A stretch of 64,000 nucleotides of DNA, taken from assembly GCF_038002605.1 (NCBI RefSeq), contig NZ_JBBOCT010000001.1:1302001-1366000 (forward strand). Direction: 5' to 3'. Below the pieces are notes generated by a model. That model made no database searches. It was given only the letters and a program-made list of their open reading frames with translations, and was not told the origin of the DNA. The position numbers and the translations under genes are program-made. This document shows positions 56,901 through 64,000 of this stretch, one piece after another. Source of the DNA: Bacillus sp. FSL K6-3431 (lineage in GTDB: Bacteria > Bacillota > Bacilli > Bacillales > Bacillaceae_C). Within the stretch, counting starts at the first letter, position 1; each line of letters opens with the position of its first letter.

Positions 56901-57001
56901 GGTATTTTGAGTACAGAAACGATCCCCAAAATGATTACTAAAAACATCGTTACAATTGTAAAAACAGGTCTCTTTATAGAAAATGCACTTAAATTCAACT
57001 T
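53903..57001 (-). CDS. swrC: RND-family efflux transporter, SwrC-like
   Basis: About 1032 residues from TTG 57001 (AAAGGAG at 8 bases). Twelve membrane spans with two large extracytoplasmic loops (about 40-330 and 560-850). Motif D region GVGMLVDNAIVVIENIYRH in TM4 holds the proton-relay Asp, mirrored in the second half by GIVVNNAIVLVDYIN. Closest in type to SwrC (YerP), which exports surfactin and other lipophilic compounds. No adaptor or regulator is adjacent. Confidence 0.9.
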   Translation of the reverse strand, partial: KLNLSAFSIKRPVFTIVTMFLVIILGIVSVLKIPLKLIPDINPPIAVVVSSYQGASPTEVVEKVTKPLEANLSTLPGIKNVQSIAQEGSNLILLEFSWTTKIDDIQNDVLQKIDQTPMPEDAEKPRFLKFDPSQFPVIQLSLMATDNEEDLRTIADQLTTELTRVEGVASVNVTGTLIEEIRVKIDQKKLKENGLAQTDIVHVIQANNISMPGATVLTEGQELTTRIISTIHSADEVADLAVTVNPKTGKKIYIKDVADVKQQKQQTNNITRTNESPSVLLSVLQETDANTANVSKNFQKELHSLLKKEQYKGMESDILFDQGDYIKIAINNIASSLIFGGALAMLVLFLFLRNIKSPLIVGIAIPYSVIVTFVLMYFADFALNIMTLGALALGVGMLVDNAIVVIENIYRHLSMGKDPKQAARDGAHEVAGAITASTLTTVAVFLPVVFISGLLGQLFKEFAFTISFSLFASLFVALTVVPMLASRLLKVPAGNYEARRRRSKSLNMLDRSIRWSLRHRMLVLTASVLLFAAGLFGLSKIGTQFLPPTDEGYFSINVQLENGAALSETEKVINGLEEKLKAEKDVDVYVSLIGSTQESIFQGNGMANTAEVYVKLKPLANRSQSLFAFVDEMKPLLEKEIEQINGQAELTFNVQAASGMAPQTLSFNVRDTDKQRLDESADDIYDALTVLNDVTELSTSTADTVEEIQISIDRDKAFEAGLVPAQIATIVNDVTRGVQAAQIIGENTDVLGVFVEYDETISRNIDKLKTLLIKKPDGSYVELSKIASIKNGKGPVQIQRINQQDSVEFTMKYNVDTNIGDISKEVETKITALDLPDGTEITFSGETELLEDSKNDMIMAFILAIVLIYIVMAAQFESFKYPFVIMFTVPLMVIGVASGLIIANMPLSIPAFIGIIILAGIVVNNAIVLVDYINQRKAAGLSSMEALVESVKDRARPILMTALTTILGLVPLALGIGEGTEMNQPMAVAVIGGLVSSTLLTLFIIPIVYSLFDSETRKMNRKKYERIRKSIK

Positions 57002-57133
57002 TTTGGCTCCTTTCACTAAACTCGATCAGATATTTATTCCTAATTATACCAATATATCCTTTGGACTAAAATTTAAATAGAGGCATACTTGTCCATAAAA
57101 TGATCTAGCTTCATATAATAGCCATATCTTATA

Positions 57134-57163
57134 GAAAAGCACGACTCTGAAAGAGCCGTGCTA
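57134..57163 (-). terminator. prfC terminator
   Basis: Stem AGCACGGCTC / GAGTCGTGCT (one GU pair) with a T-rich tail on the minus strand, 10 bases past the stop. Confidence 0.85.
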
Positions 57164-57172
57164 GGTTATATA

Positions 57173-58756
57173 TTATGCTTCTGAATCCATTGGATTGCTG
57201 AGAATAATCTCTGGGTTTTTATCCTGGAACCAGCGTAATGCAAATTCATTTTCAAATAAGAATAATGGTCGATCATAACGATCCTTTACGAGCTGACTAC
57301 GCTGACTTGATAATGATTCGTCAATTTTATCGTTTTCAACCCATCTGGCAATTTTCGTACCAATGGATTCCATAATCACATCAGAATTATACTCATTTTT
57401 CATCCGATGTTCAAAAACTTCGAATTGGAGCTGTCCAACTGCCCCGAGAATATAATCTTCCAAGCGATATGTTTTATATAATTGAATCGCACCTTCTTGC
57501 ACTAACTGCTGTACACCTTTATGAAAACTTTTTTGTTTCATTACATTTTTCGCCGTAACTCTGACGAATAACTCTGGGGTAAACTGTGGTAACTTTTCAA
57601 ATTGAATATTATTTTTTCCTTCATAAATCGTATCACCAATTTGATATGTACCTGTATCATACAAGCCGATGATATCACCACTTACAGCCGCATTGACTGT
57701 ACTGCGATCATCCGCCAAAAATTGCGTTGACTGGGAAAGTTTAATTTGCTTGCCAGTTCTTGCAAGCGTCACATTCATGCCACGTTCAAATGCTCCAGAA
57801 CAGATTCTAATAAAAGCAATCCGGTCTCTATGTGCCGGATTCATATTCGCTTGGATCTTAAATACAAATCCAGAGAAGCTATCAAAAGAAGCTGCCACTT
57901 CCCCCTCATTTGTAAGCCGTGCTTGTGGTGATGGAGCGAATTGTAAATACGTTTCTAAAAAAGTTTGCACACCAAAATTTGTTAATGCACTCCCAAAGAA
58001 AACAGGAGATAATGTACCATCATTTATTTTTTCCTTTGAAAATTCATTTCCAGCTTCATCAAGCAACATAATCTCTTCCAATGCTTGCGTATATAAATCT
58101 GACTCTTTTAATGGATGATCCCCGATTATTTCTCCATTGTCATCAATTGGAAGGAAACGCTGATCTTCCTCTACACGAAATTGTTCAATTCTCTGATTAT
58201 AACGGTCATATATGCCGTAAAATTCTTTTCCCATCCCAATTGGCCAATTCATCGGATAGGATTCGATACCAAGTACTTCTTCTAATTCTGCGAGTAATTC
58301 TAATGGCGCTCTACCTTGGCGATCCAATTTATTTATAAATGTAAAAATCGGTATGCCCCTCATTCTACATACTTTGAATAACTTTAACGTTTGTTCTTCT
58401 ATTCCCTTAGCAGAGTCGATAATCATGACAGCGCTATCTACCGCCATCAATGTTCGATATGTATCTTCACTAAAGTCTTGATGCCCAGGCGTGTCCAATA
58501 TATTTACACGGAAATTGTCATAATCAAATTGCATAACTGAAGAAGTAACAGAAATTCCTCGTTGTTTTTCAATCTCCATCCAATCTGATGTAGCATACTT
58601 CCCAGTTTTCTTCCCTTTTACTGTCCCTGCATCACGAATAGCCCCACCGAACAATAATAATTTTTCCGTTATCGTCGTTTTTCCCGCATCCGGGTGAGAA
58701 ATAATTGCAAATGTTCTTCTTGATTCCACTTCTGTCTTTAATGATGTATGTGCCAT
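57173..58756 (-). CDS. prfC: Peptide chain release factor 3
   Basis: 527 residues from ATG 58756 (GGAAGGAA upstream); the frame to 58777 is less likely. Translational GTPase motifs: SHPDAGKTT (P-loop), RGISVTSS (switch I), [12 protein letters not shown]. It lacks the C-terminal domains of EF-G, and RF3-specific blocks such as [15 protein letters not shown] are present. It recycles RF1/RF2 from ribosomes. Not present in B. subtilis as far as I recall, so of taxonomic interest. Confidence 0.95.
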   Translation of the reverse strand: MAHTSLKTEVESRRTFAIISHPDAGKTTITEKLLLFGGAIRDAGTVKGKKTGKYATSDWMEIEKQRGISVTSSVMQFDYDNFRVNILDTPGHQDFSEDTYRTLMAVDSAVMIIDSAKGIEEQTLKLFKVCRMRGIPIFTFINKLDRQGRAPLELLAELEEVLGIESYPMNWPIGMGKEFYGIYDRYNQRIEQFRVEEDQRFLPIDDNGEIIGDHPLKESDLYTQALEEIMLLDEAGNEFSKEKINDGTLSPVFFGSALTNFGVQTFLETYLQFAPSPQARLTNEGEVAASFDSFSGFVFKIQANMNPAHRDRIAFIRICSGAFERGMNVTLARTGKQIKLSQSTQFLADDRSTVNAAVSGDIIGLYDTGTYQIGDTIYEGKNNIQFEKLPQFTPELFVRVTAKNVMKQKSFHKGVQQLVQEGAIQLYKTYRLEDYILGAVGQLQFEVFEHRMKNEYNSDVIMESIGTKIARWVENDKIDESLSSQRSQLVKDRYDRPLFLFENEFALRWFQDKNPEIILSNPMDSEA

Positions 58757-58916
58757 AAAAATAATTCCTTCCGTCATTCAGTCTTTTTCTATCATATTCT
58801 TTGATGGGATGGATATCAACGCTTATATAAAGATTTTTCCAAAATCAAATATTCTTTCGCTACTTTTCATATAATTTAAGCGTATAAAACGATCTAAATT
58901 TAGAGTCCTGTTCATT

Positions 58917-59972
58917 CTATATCGTGGTAATCCCCGACTGAACATAAGCTAATAATAGTTTTTCAGTATTTAACAAAGATGATTCATGCGTTCTTTCGAG
59001 AGCATGTGATGATTCTATCCCCGGACCGACCAAACCATGTACAATATCATGTCCTGATCTAATAGCTGCAGATGCATCTGATCCGTAATATGGATATATA
59101 TCCACCTTATAATCAATATTATTTTGTTTAGCTAAATTCACAAGCTGCTTTCTCAATCCATAATGATATGGACCGCTTGAATCCTTAGCACAAATAGAAA
59201 CAGTAAATTCATCTGATGACTGACCTTCACCAAGGGCTCCCATATCAACCGCCAAATATTCTATTGTTTCTGGTGGAATATTTGAATTACCACCATATCC
59301 GATTTCTTCATTATTTGAGATCAGGAAATGGGTTGTATAAGGAAGTTCAACACCGTCTTCTTTTATATGCTTGATCAGTCGCAAAAGAATGGCAGTGCTT
59401 GCTTTATCATCTAAATGACGAGATTTGATAAAGCCACTTTCTGTTATTTGAACACGAGGATCAAATGATACAAAATCACCGACATTAATACCAAGTTTTC
59501 TCGTTTCCTTCTCATTAATCGTTCTTTCGTCAATCCTAACTTCGATATTATCTTCATTTCTTTTCGCTTTCCCTGCATCCTTATAAACGTGGACAGATGT
59601 TTGTTTCATTAATATAGTGCCAGTATATCTTTTCCCTGTCTCCGTTTCAATTTCACAATATTCACCTTCCACTGCGTTCCAACGAAAACCACCGATCATA
59701 TCGAGCTTCAATCTGCCATTTGACTTAATTTCTTTAACCATCGCGCCTAGGGTATCGACATGAGCAGTCAGCATCCGGTGCTGATCTATATTTTTACCGG
59801 GAATGGAAATAAGCAGTCCTCCTTTTCGATTACGTTTCATTTCTAACTCAAACCCATGTAAATATTGTTCGCAAAACTCAATTACATTATCTGTATTTCC
59901 TGACGGACTAGGAATGGAAACTAGCTCTTTTATTAATGATACTGTTTCTTTTATATTTGGATTAGTTACCAT
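58917..59972 (-). CDS. M42-family (glutamyl aminopeptidase-like) metallopeptidase
   Basis: 351 residues from ATG 59972 (GAAAGGATG upstream). Metal-site blocks: HVDTLG, HLDDKAS, NNEEIGYGG (catalytic Glu pair), VDMGA and the C-terminal SSHALERTHES with the last His ligand. M42 enzymes are co-catalytic zinc/cobalt aminopeptidases that form tetrahedral dodecamers. A 44-codon in-frame extension to 60104 is repeat-derived and not part of the protein. Confidence 0.9.
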   Translation of the reverse strand: MVTNPNIKETVSLIKELVSIPSPSGNTDNVIEFCEQYLHGFELEMKRNRKGGLLISIPGKNIDQHRMLTAHVDTLGAMVKEIKSNGRLKLDMIGGFRWNAVEGEYCEIETETGKRYTGTILMKQTSVHVYKDAGKAKRNEDNIEVRIDERTINEKETRKLGINVGDFVSFDPRVQITESGFIKSRHLDDKASTAILLRLIKHIKEDGVELPYTTHFLISNNEEIGYGGNSNIPPETIEYLAVDMGALGEGQSSDEFTVSICAKDSSGPYHYGLRKQLVNLAKQNNIDYKVDIYPYYGSDASAAIRSGHDIVHGLVGPGIESSHALERTHESSLLNTEKLLLAYVQSGITTI

Positions 59973-60007
59973 ACGAATAACATCCTTTCTATTTTTCCTA
60001 TAATGTG

Positions 60008-60160
60008 AAACTTCAATCAGTTGGGGTTTTTCTATCATCCCCCACTGATTGTTAGTTGAACCAATCGGGCATTTACGGGCAGTTGATCCCCACTTACTCT
60101 TCATTGTTTTTACTTGAATCCGTGAAGTGGGGTTTTACTGCCCGTTAATCTGCGATAAAA
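60008..60160. repeat. Dispersed double-hairpin repeat
   Basis: Two strong hairpins: AATCAGT-T-GGGG with CCCC-C-ACTGATT (60015-60050), and ACGGGCAGT (60075-60083) with ACTGCCCGT (60137-60145), enclosing CCCCACTT / AAGTGGGG. The AACCAATCGGGC / ACGGGCAGTTGATCCCC wording matches a multi-copy non-coding repeat I recall from Lysinibacillus and Sporosarcina genomes. It sits between the divergent M42 and OsmC genes. Confidence 0.75.
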
Positions 60161-60205
60161 TGATGTTATAATCATATCATGACTTGATGTAAGGAGGAAA
60201 AGGTG

Positions 60206-60646
60206 ATGGCTAAACATTCATTTTTATTAAAAGCTAATTGGCCTGGTGGAAGGAATGGCGTAGGAACGATTGACGCAGGAAATTTGACTACAAAAGTGTC
60301 AATACCTCCAGAAATGGATGGGCCTGGCATTGGTACAAATCCAGATGAAATGTTACTTGGGGCTGCCGCAACCTGCTACATTATTACCTTGGCTGCCATG
60401 CTAGAACGTGCGGCCATTCCAGTATCTGATCTTTCACTTGAATCAGAAGGAATCGTTGAAGTGATGAATGGAGTGATTACATATAAAACAATTATTCATC
60501 GTCCAAAGATAATCTTAAACAGCGAGGAATATGAAAAAAAGGTTGCCTTACTTGCTGAGAAAGCAGAAAAAAGTTGTATGATTTCGAGGGCTCTGGCGGG
60601 CAATGTCGACATACTGCTAGACTCTTTAATACAAATTCACAAATAA
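60206..60646 (+). CDS. OsmC/Ohr-family protein
   Basis: 146 residues from ATG 60206 (AAGGAGG at 8 bases; GTG 60203 also possible). The two redox cysteines lie in AAATCYIITLAAM and AEKSCMISRAL, with family block TNPDEMLLGA. OsmC-like proteins reduce organic hydroperoxides with thiols. Belongs to the general OsmC branch; electron donor and true substrate unknown. Confidence 0.88.
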   Translation: MAKHSFLLKANWPGGRNGVGTIDAGNLTTKVSIPPEMDGPGIGTNPDEMLLGAAATCYIITLAAMLERAAIPVSDLSLESEGIVEVMNGVITYKTIIHRPKIILNSEEYEKKVALLAEKAEKSCMISRALAGNVDILLDSLIQIHK

Positions 60647-60647
60647 A

Positions 60648-60830
60648 AAAAGCGCAAGCGCCATGGTCATCGACGAATGTGCAAGGTGGAACATTAGGTA
60701 AGCTTCATCAGGCTCTAAAAAAGTCGACATATCATCTATCGTGGACACATTCATATACGTAATGTGAGGCGGGCTTTCGTTTTCTAAAATCCCCACGCCC
60801 CGTGGCGTTAGCGGCATCCGTCCATTGAAA
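60648..60830. repeat. Possible intergenic repeat element
   Basis: Begins AAAAAGCGCAAGCGCC directly after the OsmC-like gene, and contains the GC-rich block CCCACGCCCCGTGGCGTTAGC. These features resemble Bacillaceae short interspersed repeats (compare 729-846, whose GCGCTTTT end is in the opposite orientation). A 78-codon minus-strand frame across it has no RBS and is not a gene. Confidence 0.45.
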
Positions 60831-60942
60831 ATAAGAAACAGGTCGAACCACAATATTTTCAAATTGCAGCTTTAATTACGTATTCTTTCCAATAACAAAT
60901 AATAGCATTGGTCGGAGACTTGCTCCTCTTTTATACTATCTT

Positions 60943-62010
60943 TTATGTTGGGAGGTCTACAGTAAATGTCGTCCCCGTACCAACTTCACTACGTACATTA
61001 ATATGACCCATATGTTCTTCAATGATTTTACTACTCATCATTAACCCAAGTCCATTACCCGAATTCTTTGTTGTAAAAAATGGTTGACCAATTTGTTCCA
61101 GAACAGATTGAGGAATTCCACAGCCTTCATCTATAATTGCTATTTTAACTTTTTTTCGTAGATCATCACGTGATACGTTTATCGTTAATGTCCCACCTGA
61201 TTTCATTGCTTCTATTCCATTTTTAATTAAATTAATAAATACTTGTTTGATCTTTTTTTCATCACAAAAAACTTCTATTGAAGAACATATGGTTTTGATT
61301 AGAAATTGAACTTTATTTTTATATGCCTGTACCTCGAGTAATAATGTTACCTCTTCAATGATTTTAATAATATTCAAATGCTGCTTATTATAAATTGATG
61401 GCTTACTTAATACCATAAGTTCTTGGGTTATTTGTTCAATCCGTACAATTTCACTTTGCATTAAAGACAAGTATTCTTTTTTTATGACTGTCTCCGAGGA
61501 TAATAATTGAAGAAATCCTTTCACCGTTGTAAGAGGATTACGAATTTCATGCGCTAATCCCGCAGCAAGTTGTCCAATCAGCGATAGATTTTCCGCTTCA
61601 ATTAATTGATCTACAGTTTTTTTTCGGGAAGAAATATCCCTACATATTGATATGGCTTCCATTGGTTCATTCGAGGCAGGATTCTTTATAACAGAAACAG
61701 TTGTCTCTGTCCAAATATATTTACCGCAGGCATTTTTGATCCGGTATGTAAATGTAGCAATTTCCATATCCCCATTAGCAAACGGAAGTAAAAATTCACC
61801 AATGTCGTCTGGATGAATATAATCATAGCTTAATTTTCCGATTAATTCCTTTGGATCATATCCATATGTAATTTTTACGGTGTCTGAAACTTCTAGGAAG
61901 ATACCTTCTAAACTTCGTCTTATTATGACATCAGGACTTGCTGTATTCATCAATTGATTTACCATAGATTTTCCACTAAGCGTTTTACTTCTTGTTTTTT
62001 CAAGTAGCAA
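60943..62010 (-). CDS. PAS-domain sporulation-type sensor histidine kinase
   Basis: 355 residues from TTG 62010 (GGGGG about 11 bases upstream). No membrane span; a single PAS domain (about 22-130) is followed by HisKA with phospho-acceptor His154 in GLAHEIRNPLTTVKGFLQLL and an ATPase domain (N box FINLIKNGIEAM, G boxes DEGCGIP and GNGLGL). The His region has the form of B. subtilis KinA-E, which feed the Spo0F/Spo0A relay. No response regulator is adjacent, as is normal for such orphan kinases. Confidence 0.9.
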   Translation of the reverse strand: MLLEKTRSKTLSGKSMVNQLMNTASPDVIIRRSLEGIFLEVSDTVKITYGYDPKELIGKLSYDYIHPDDIGEFLLPFANGDMEIATFTYRIKNACGKYIWTETTVSVIKNPASNEPMEAISICRDISSRKKTVDQLIEAENLSLIGQLAAGLAHEIRNPLTTVKGFLQLLSSETVIKKEYLSLMQSEIVRIEQITQELMVLSKPSIYNKQHLNIIKIIEEVTLLLEVQAYKNKVQFLIKTICSSIEVFCDEKKIKQVFINLIKNGIEAMKSGGTLTINVSRDDLRKKVKIAIIDEGCGIPQSVLEQIGQPFFTTKNSGNGLGLMMSSKIIEEHMGHINVRSEVGTGTTFTVDLPT

Positions 62011-62397
62011 ATAATTCTACCCCCTTTATTTATCAAAATTTTCCAAAGATAAATATAATCATATTATATTAGTTAATATGAGTTTGTAAACAAAAATATG
62101 TTAATTCTACATAAATACTTCTATTTGTATGATAAATAGATAATTATTTAAAGTGGTTACTCTTCTATCATCGTACATATAGACGACTATTTACAGTGAG
62201 ATGTTGCTATTTTAGTTGAATTTATTTAAATAAATTCAACCATGGTCTTAATATCCTAGCCAGAGATCTATGAATAGCCGAAAGGATTGGTTTACATCTA
62301 TATTTTTCAACATTGCGTTTATATTACATAATATTCATTTTGGTAGGGTCTATGAAATAGGAAAACAATTTTTCCTAGTATTTATTTTTTGTGTAAT
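62011..62397. other. Gene-free stretch with a 26-bp palindrome
   Basis: About 390 AT-rich bases upstream of the kinase gene. It contains a perfect palindrome at 62215-62240 (half-site GTTGAATTTATTT). A 62-codon plus-strand frame at 62270-62458 overlaps the next terminator and lacks an RBS. No other feature recognised. Confidence 0.5.
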
Positions 62398-62436
62398 AAA
62401 TAAGTGCCCAAAAGCTACGCTTTTGGGCACTTATTT
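62398..62436. terminator. Terminator of the GH31 gene
   Basis: 17-bp perfect stem AAATAAGTGCCCAAAAG / CTTTTGGGCACTTATTT, loop CTACG, just beyond the GH31 stop codon. Symmetric, so active in both directions. Confidence 0.93.
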
Positions 62437-62441
62437 AGATA

Positions 62442-64000
62442 TTAAAGTATTATCATGATTTTACCATTCTTCTCTTTTGGTTCTATCGATAATCCTTCAT
62501 CTGTTATATTTTGCTTTGCGCCTCTCACTTCATTAGCAGTAAATAAATTCCGTAATACAAATGTCCAATCTTTATTTGCGTAATTTTCTACGTCTATGGT
62601 AATTTCGTTTCTTCTTCTTTTTACCTTCACTATTAACTCCGCTTCAGCTTTCGTATTGTAGATAGTTGTTTCAGCTTGTTGCTCATCTTCAAGTTCAAAT
62701 AAATGTAACGTAACTTGATCAGCAAAATCGTAATCCGTTGTCGTTTTTTCTGATCCAATTGCAAGGATTGAGTTTGGCTTTGCATACAATGGTAAATCAA
62801 AGTAGCTATACTCCTTATGTTGCCATCTTCCGCCTTCGACTACTTCGTTTGATAGTAGATGTGTCCATTTGCCTTCCGGTAAATAAAAACGTCCAACACC
62901 TTCGTCATTAAATATTGGTGCAACTAACAATGAATCACCGAACATATATTGTTTATCTAAATATTTACATGCTGGATCATTGGTATAATCTAAAACCATT
63001 GCCCGCATCATAGGAACTCCCTCTTGCGCAGATGCAATCGATGAACTATATATATATGGCATTAATGAAGATTTTAGTTCCGAGAAAAACCTTGTTATAT
63101 CTACCGCTTCCTCATCAAATATCCACGGAACTCGATATGATTGATTACCGTGTAAACGGCTATGTGTCGACATTAGACCAAATGCAGTCCAGCGTTTATA
63201 AAGATCTGGTGTTGCAGTTTGTTCAAATCCGCCCATATCATGACTCCAAAATCCAAAACCTGATAGCCCTAAAGATAAACCGCCACGCAAACTTTCAGCC
63301 ATTGATTCGTAGGTTGCATAGCAATCACCACCCCAGTGAACTGGGAATTGCTGACCACCAGCCGTTGCTGAACGTGCAAATAAAACAGCCTCGTTTTTTC
63401 CTAATTTTTCTTCCAATACTTCAAACACTAATTTATTGTATAGAAAGGCATAATAATTATGCATTTTCTGTGGATCTTCTCCGTTATGATAAACAACGTC
63501 TGTCGGAATTCTTTCTCCAAAATCAGTCTTAAAACTGTCTACACCCATATCGACAAGTCGTCGTAAATGATTTGCATACCACTCACATGCCTCCGGATTG
63601 GTAAAGTCAACGATACCCATGCCAGGTTGCCATTTATCCCATTGCCATACATCACCATTTGGCCGATGTATAAGGTAACCCTTTTCACATGCCTCCGCGA
63701 AAAGGGAGGATTGCTGTGCAATATAGGGATTAATCCAAATGGAGATCTTTAAACCTTTATCTTTTAGCCGTTTTAACATTCCTGCTGGATCAGGAAATAC
63801 TTGAGAATCCCATTCGAAATCAGTCCAATGGAAACCTTTCATCCAAAAACAATCAAAATGGAATACGCTTAATGGAATATTACGTTCTAACATGCCATCT
63901 ACAAATTCATTTACTGTTTGCTCATCATAATTAGTTGTAAATGAAGTCGTTAGCCATAGTCCATAAGACCAAGCTGGTGGGAGTGCTGGTTTTCCTGTAA
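62442..64000 (-). CDS. GH31 glycosidase (alpha-xylosidase/alpha-glucosidase, YicI-like), C-terminal part
   Basis: The frame stays open to the right edge of the window, so the N-terminus is missing; 519 codons are visible. Catalytic nucleophile Asp in SFKTDFGERIP and acid/base Asp in HWGGDCYATYESM fit GH31, and KTDFGE plus FHFDCFWMKGFHW resemble YicI-type alpha-xylosidases. It would act in the cytoplasm on isoprimeverose-like or alpha-glucoside substrates. Sugar uptake partners are not in view. Confidence 0.92.
   Translation of the reverse strand, partial: TGKPALPPAWSYGLWLTTSFTTNYDEQTVNEFVDGMLERNIPLSVFHFDCFWMKGFHWTDFEWDSQVFPDPAGMLKRLKDKGLKISIWINPYIAQQSSLFAEACEKGYLIHRPNGDVWQWDKWQPGMGIVDFTNPEACEWYANHLRRLVDMGVDSFKTDFGERIPTDVVYHNGEDPQKMHNYYAFLYNKLVFEVLEEKLGKNEAVLFARSATAGGQQFPVHWGGDCYATYESMAESLRGGLSLGLSGFGFWSHDMGGFEQTATPDLYKRWTAFGLMSTHSRLHGNQSYRVPWIFDEEAVDITRFFSELKSSLMPYIYSSSIASAQEGVPMMRAMVLDYTNDPACKYLDKQYMFGDSLLVAPIFNDEGVGRFYLPEGKWTHLLSNEVVEGGRWQHKEYSYFDLPLYAKPNSILAIGSEKTTTDYDFADQVTLHLFELEDEQQAETTIYNTKAEAELIVKVKRRRNEITIDVENYANKDWTFVLRNLFTANEVRGAKQNITDEGLSIEPKEKNGKIMIIL

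Noticed and set aside
59973..60104. 44-residue N-terminal extension of the M42 peptidase
   Set aside because: The codons lie in the hairpin repeat and upstream of a good RBS at ATG 59972; not part of the protein family.
60626..60862. 78-codon minus-strand ORF next to the OsmC-like gene
   Set aside because: Lies across a repeat-like GC-rich segment, no RBS, no recognisable domain.
62270..62458. 62-codon hydrophobic plus-strand ORF
   Set aside because: Reads through the GH31 terminator into the antisense of that gene; no RBS.

Overview
The window is chromosomal DNA of a low-GC, endospore-forming Firmicute of the order Bacillales. Most genes are recognisable orthologues of the Bacillus subtilis yk* region (pdh, ykr, ykv, yku, ykw), but several points fit the Planococcaceae/Caryophanaceae (Lysinibacillus, Solibacillus, Psychrobacillus and relatives) better than B. 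subtilis itself. These are a meso-diaminopimelate dehydrogenase gene, a release factor 3 gene, and two hairpin repeat families that I recall from those genomes. Genus is an inference. Spore biology is shown by an alpha/beta SASP gene, a Spo0E-type phosphatase and an orphan PAS kinase.

Layout. 1-5.7 kb: a truncated lipoprotein gene, a small membrane protein, and the pyruvate dehydrogenase operon pdhABCD (minus). 5.7-11.9 kb: ykyA, def, ykrA, a tiny leader-like ORF with a terminator, rpoY-rnjA, ktrC. 12-15.7 kb: the envelope-stress locus liaIH-liaFSR without liaG. 16-23.4 kb: mgtE, cvfB, an MFS permease and a heterodimeric ABC exporter. 23.6-31.3 kb: ykuV, ykuU, ccpC, darB, ykuJ, fadH, an unknown small gene, a roughly 680-base gene-free stretch with strong RNA-like folding, ykyB, cheV, ykwC. 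31.5-36.6 kb: ptsHI, a dispersed repeat, small genes, ykvS, a CPBP protease and ykvI. 36.7-43.9 kb: clpE with CtsR operators, an M3 peptidase, an MhqR-like regulator, an SDR, a Spo0E-like protein and a YkrP-like acyltransferase. 44-51 kb: a B12-binding radical SAM protein, ddh, ktrD, an SASP gene, rsgI-sigI. 51.2-52.8 kb: an IS3-family element with a broken orfA, inserted in the loop of a terminator. 52.9-57 kb: a TerC-family gene under a yybP-ykoY manganese riboswitch, and a SwrC-like RND pump. 57.2-64 kb: prfC, an M42 peptidase, a repeat, an OsmC-like protein, a sporulation-type kinase and a truncated GH31 glycosidase.

How the genes connect. pdhABCD, ccpC, ptsHI and fadH belong to carbon and fatty-acid metabolism. 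ktrC, ktrD and darB belong to potassium and c-di-AMP physiology. liaIHFSR, sigI-rsgI and clpE (CtsR) are stress circuits whose regulatory DNA is partly visible. mgtE and the TerC gene handle Mg2+/Mn2+. I found no CRISPR array, rRNA, tRNA, prophage or defence island. The most unusual unexplained items are the folded gene-free segment at 28.44-28.80 kb, a cationic micro-ORF plus terminator ahead of rpoY-rnjA, repeated TCTGTACTA motifs upstream of pdhA, a 26-base perfect palindrome at 62.2 kb, and the terminator split by the insertion sequence.
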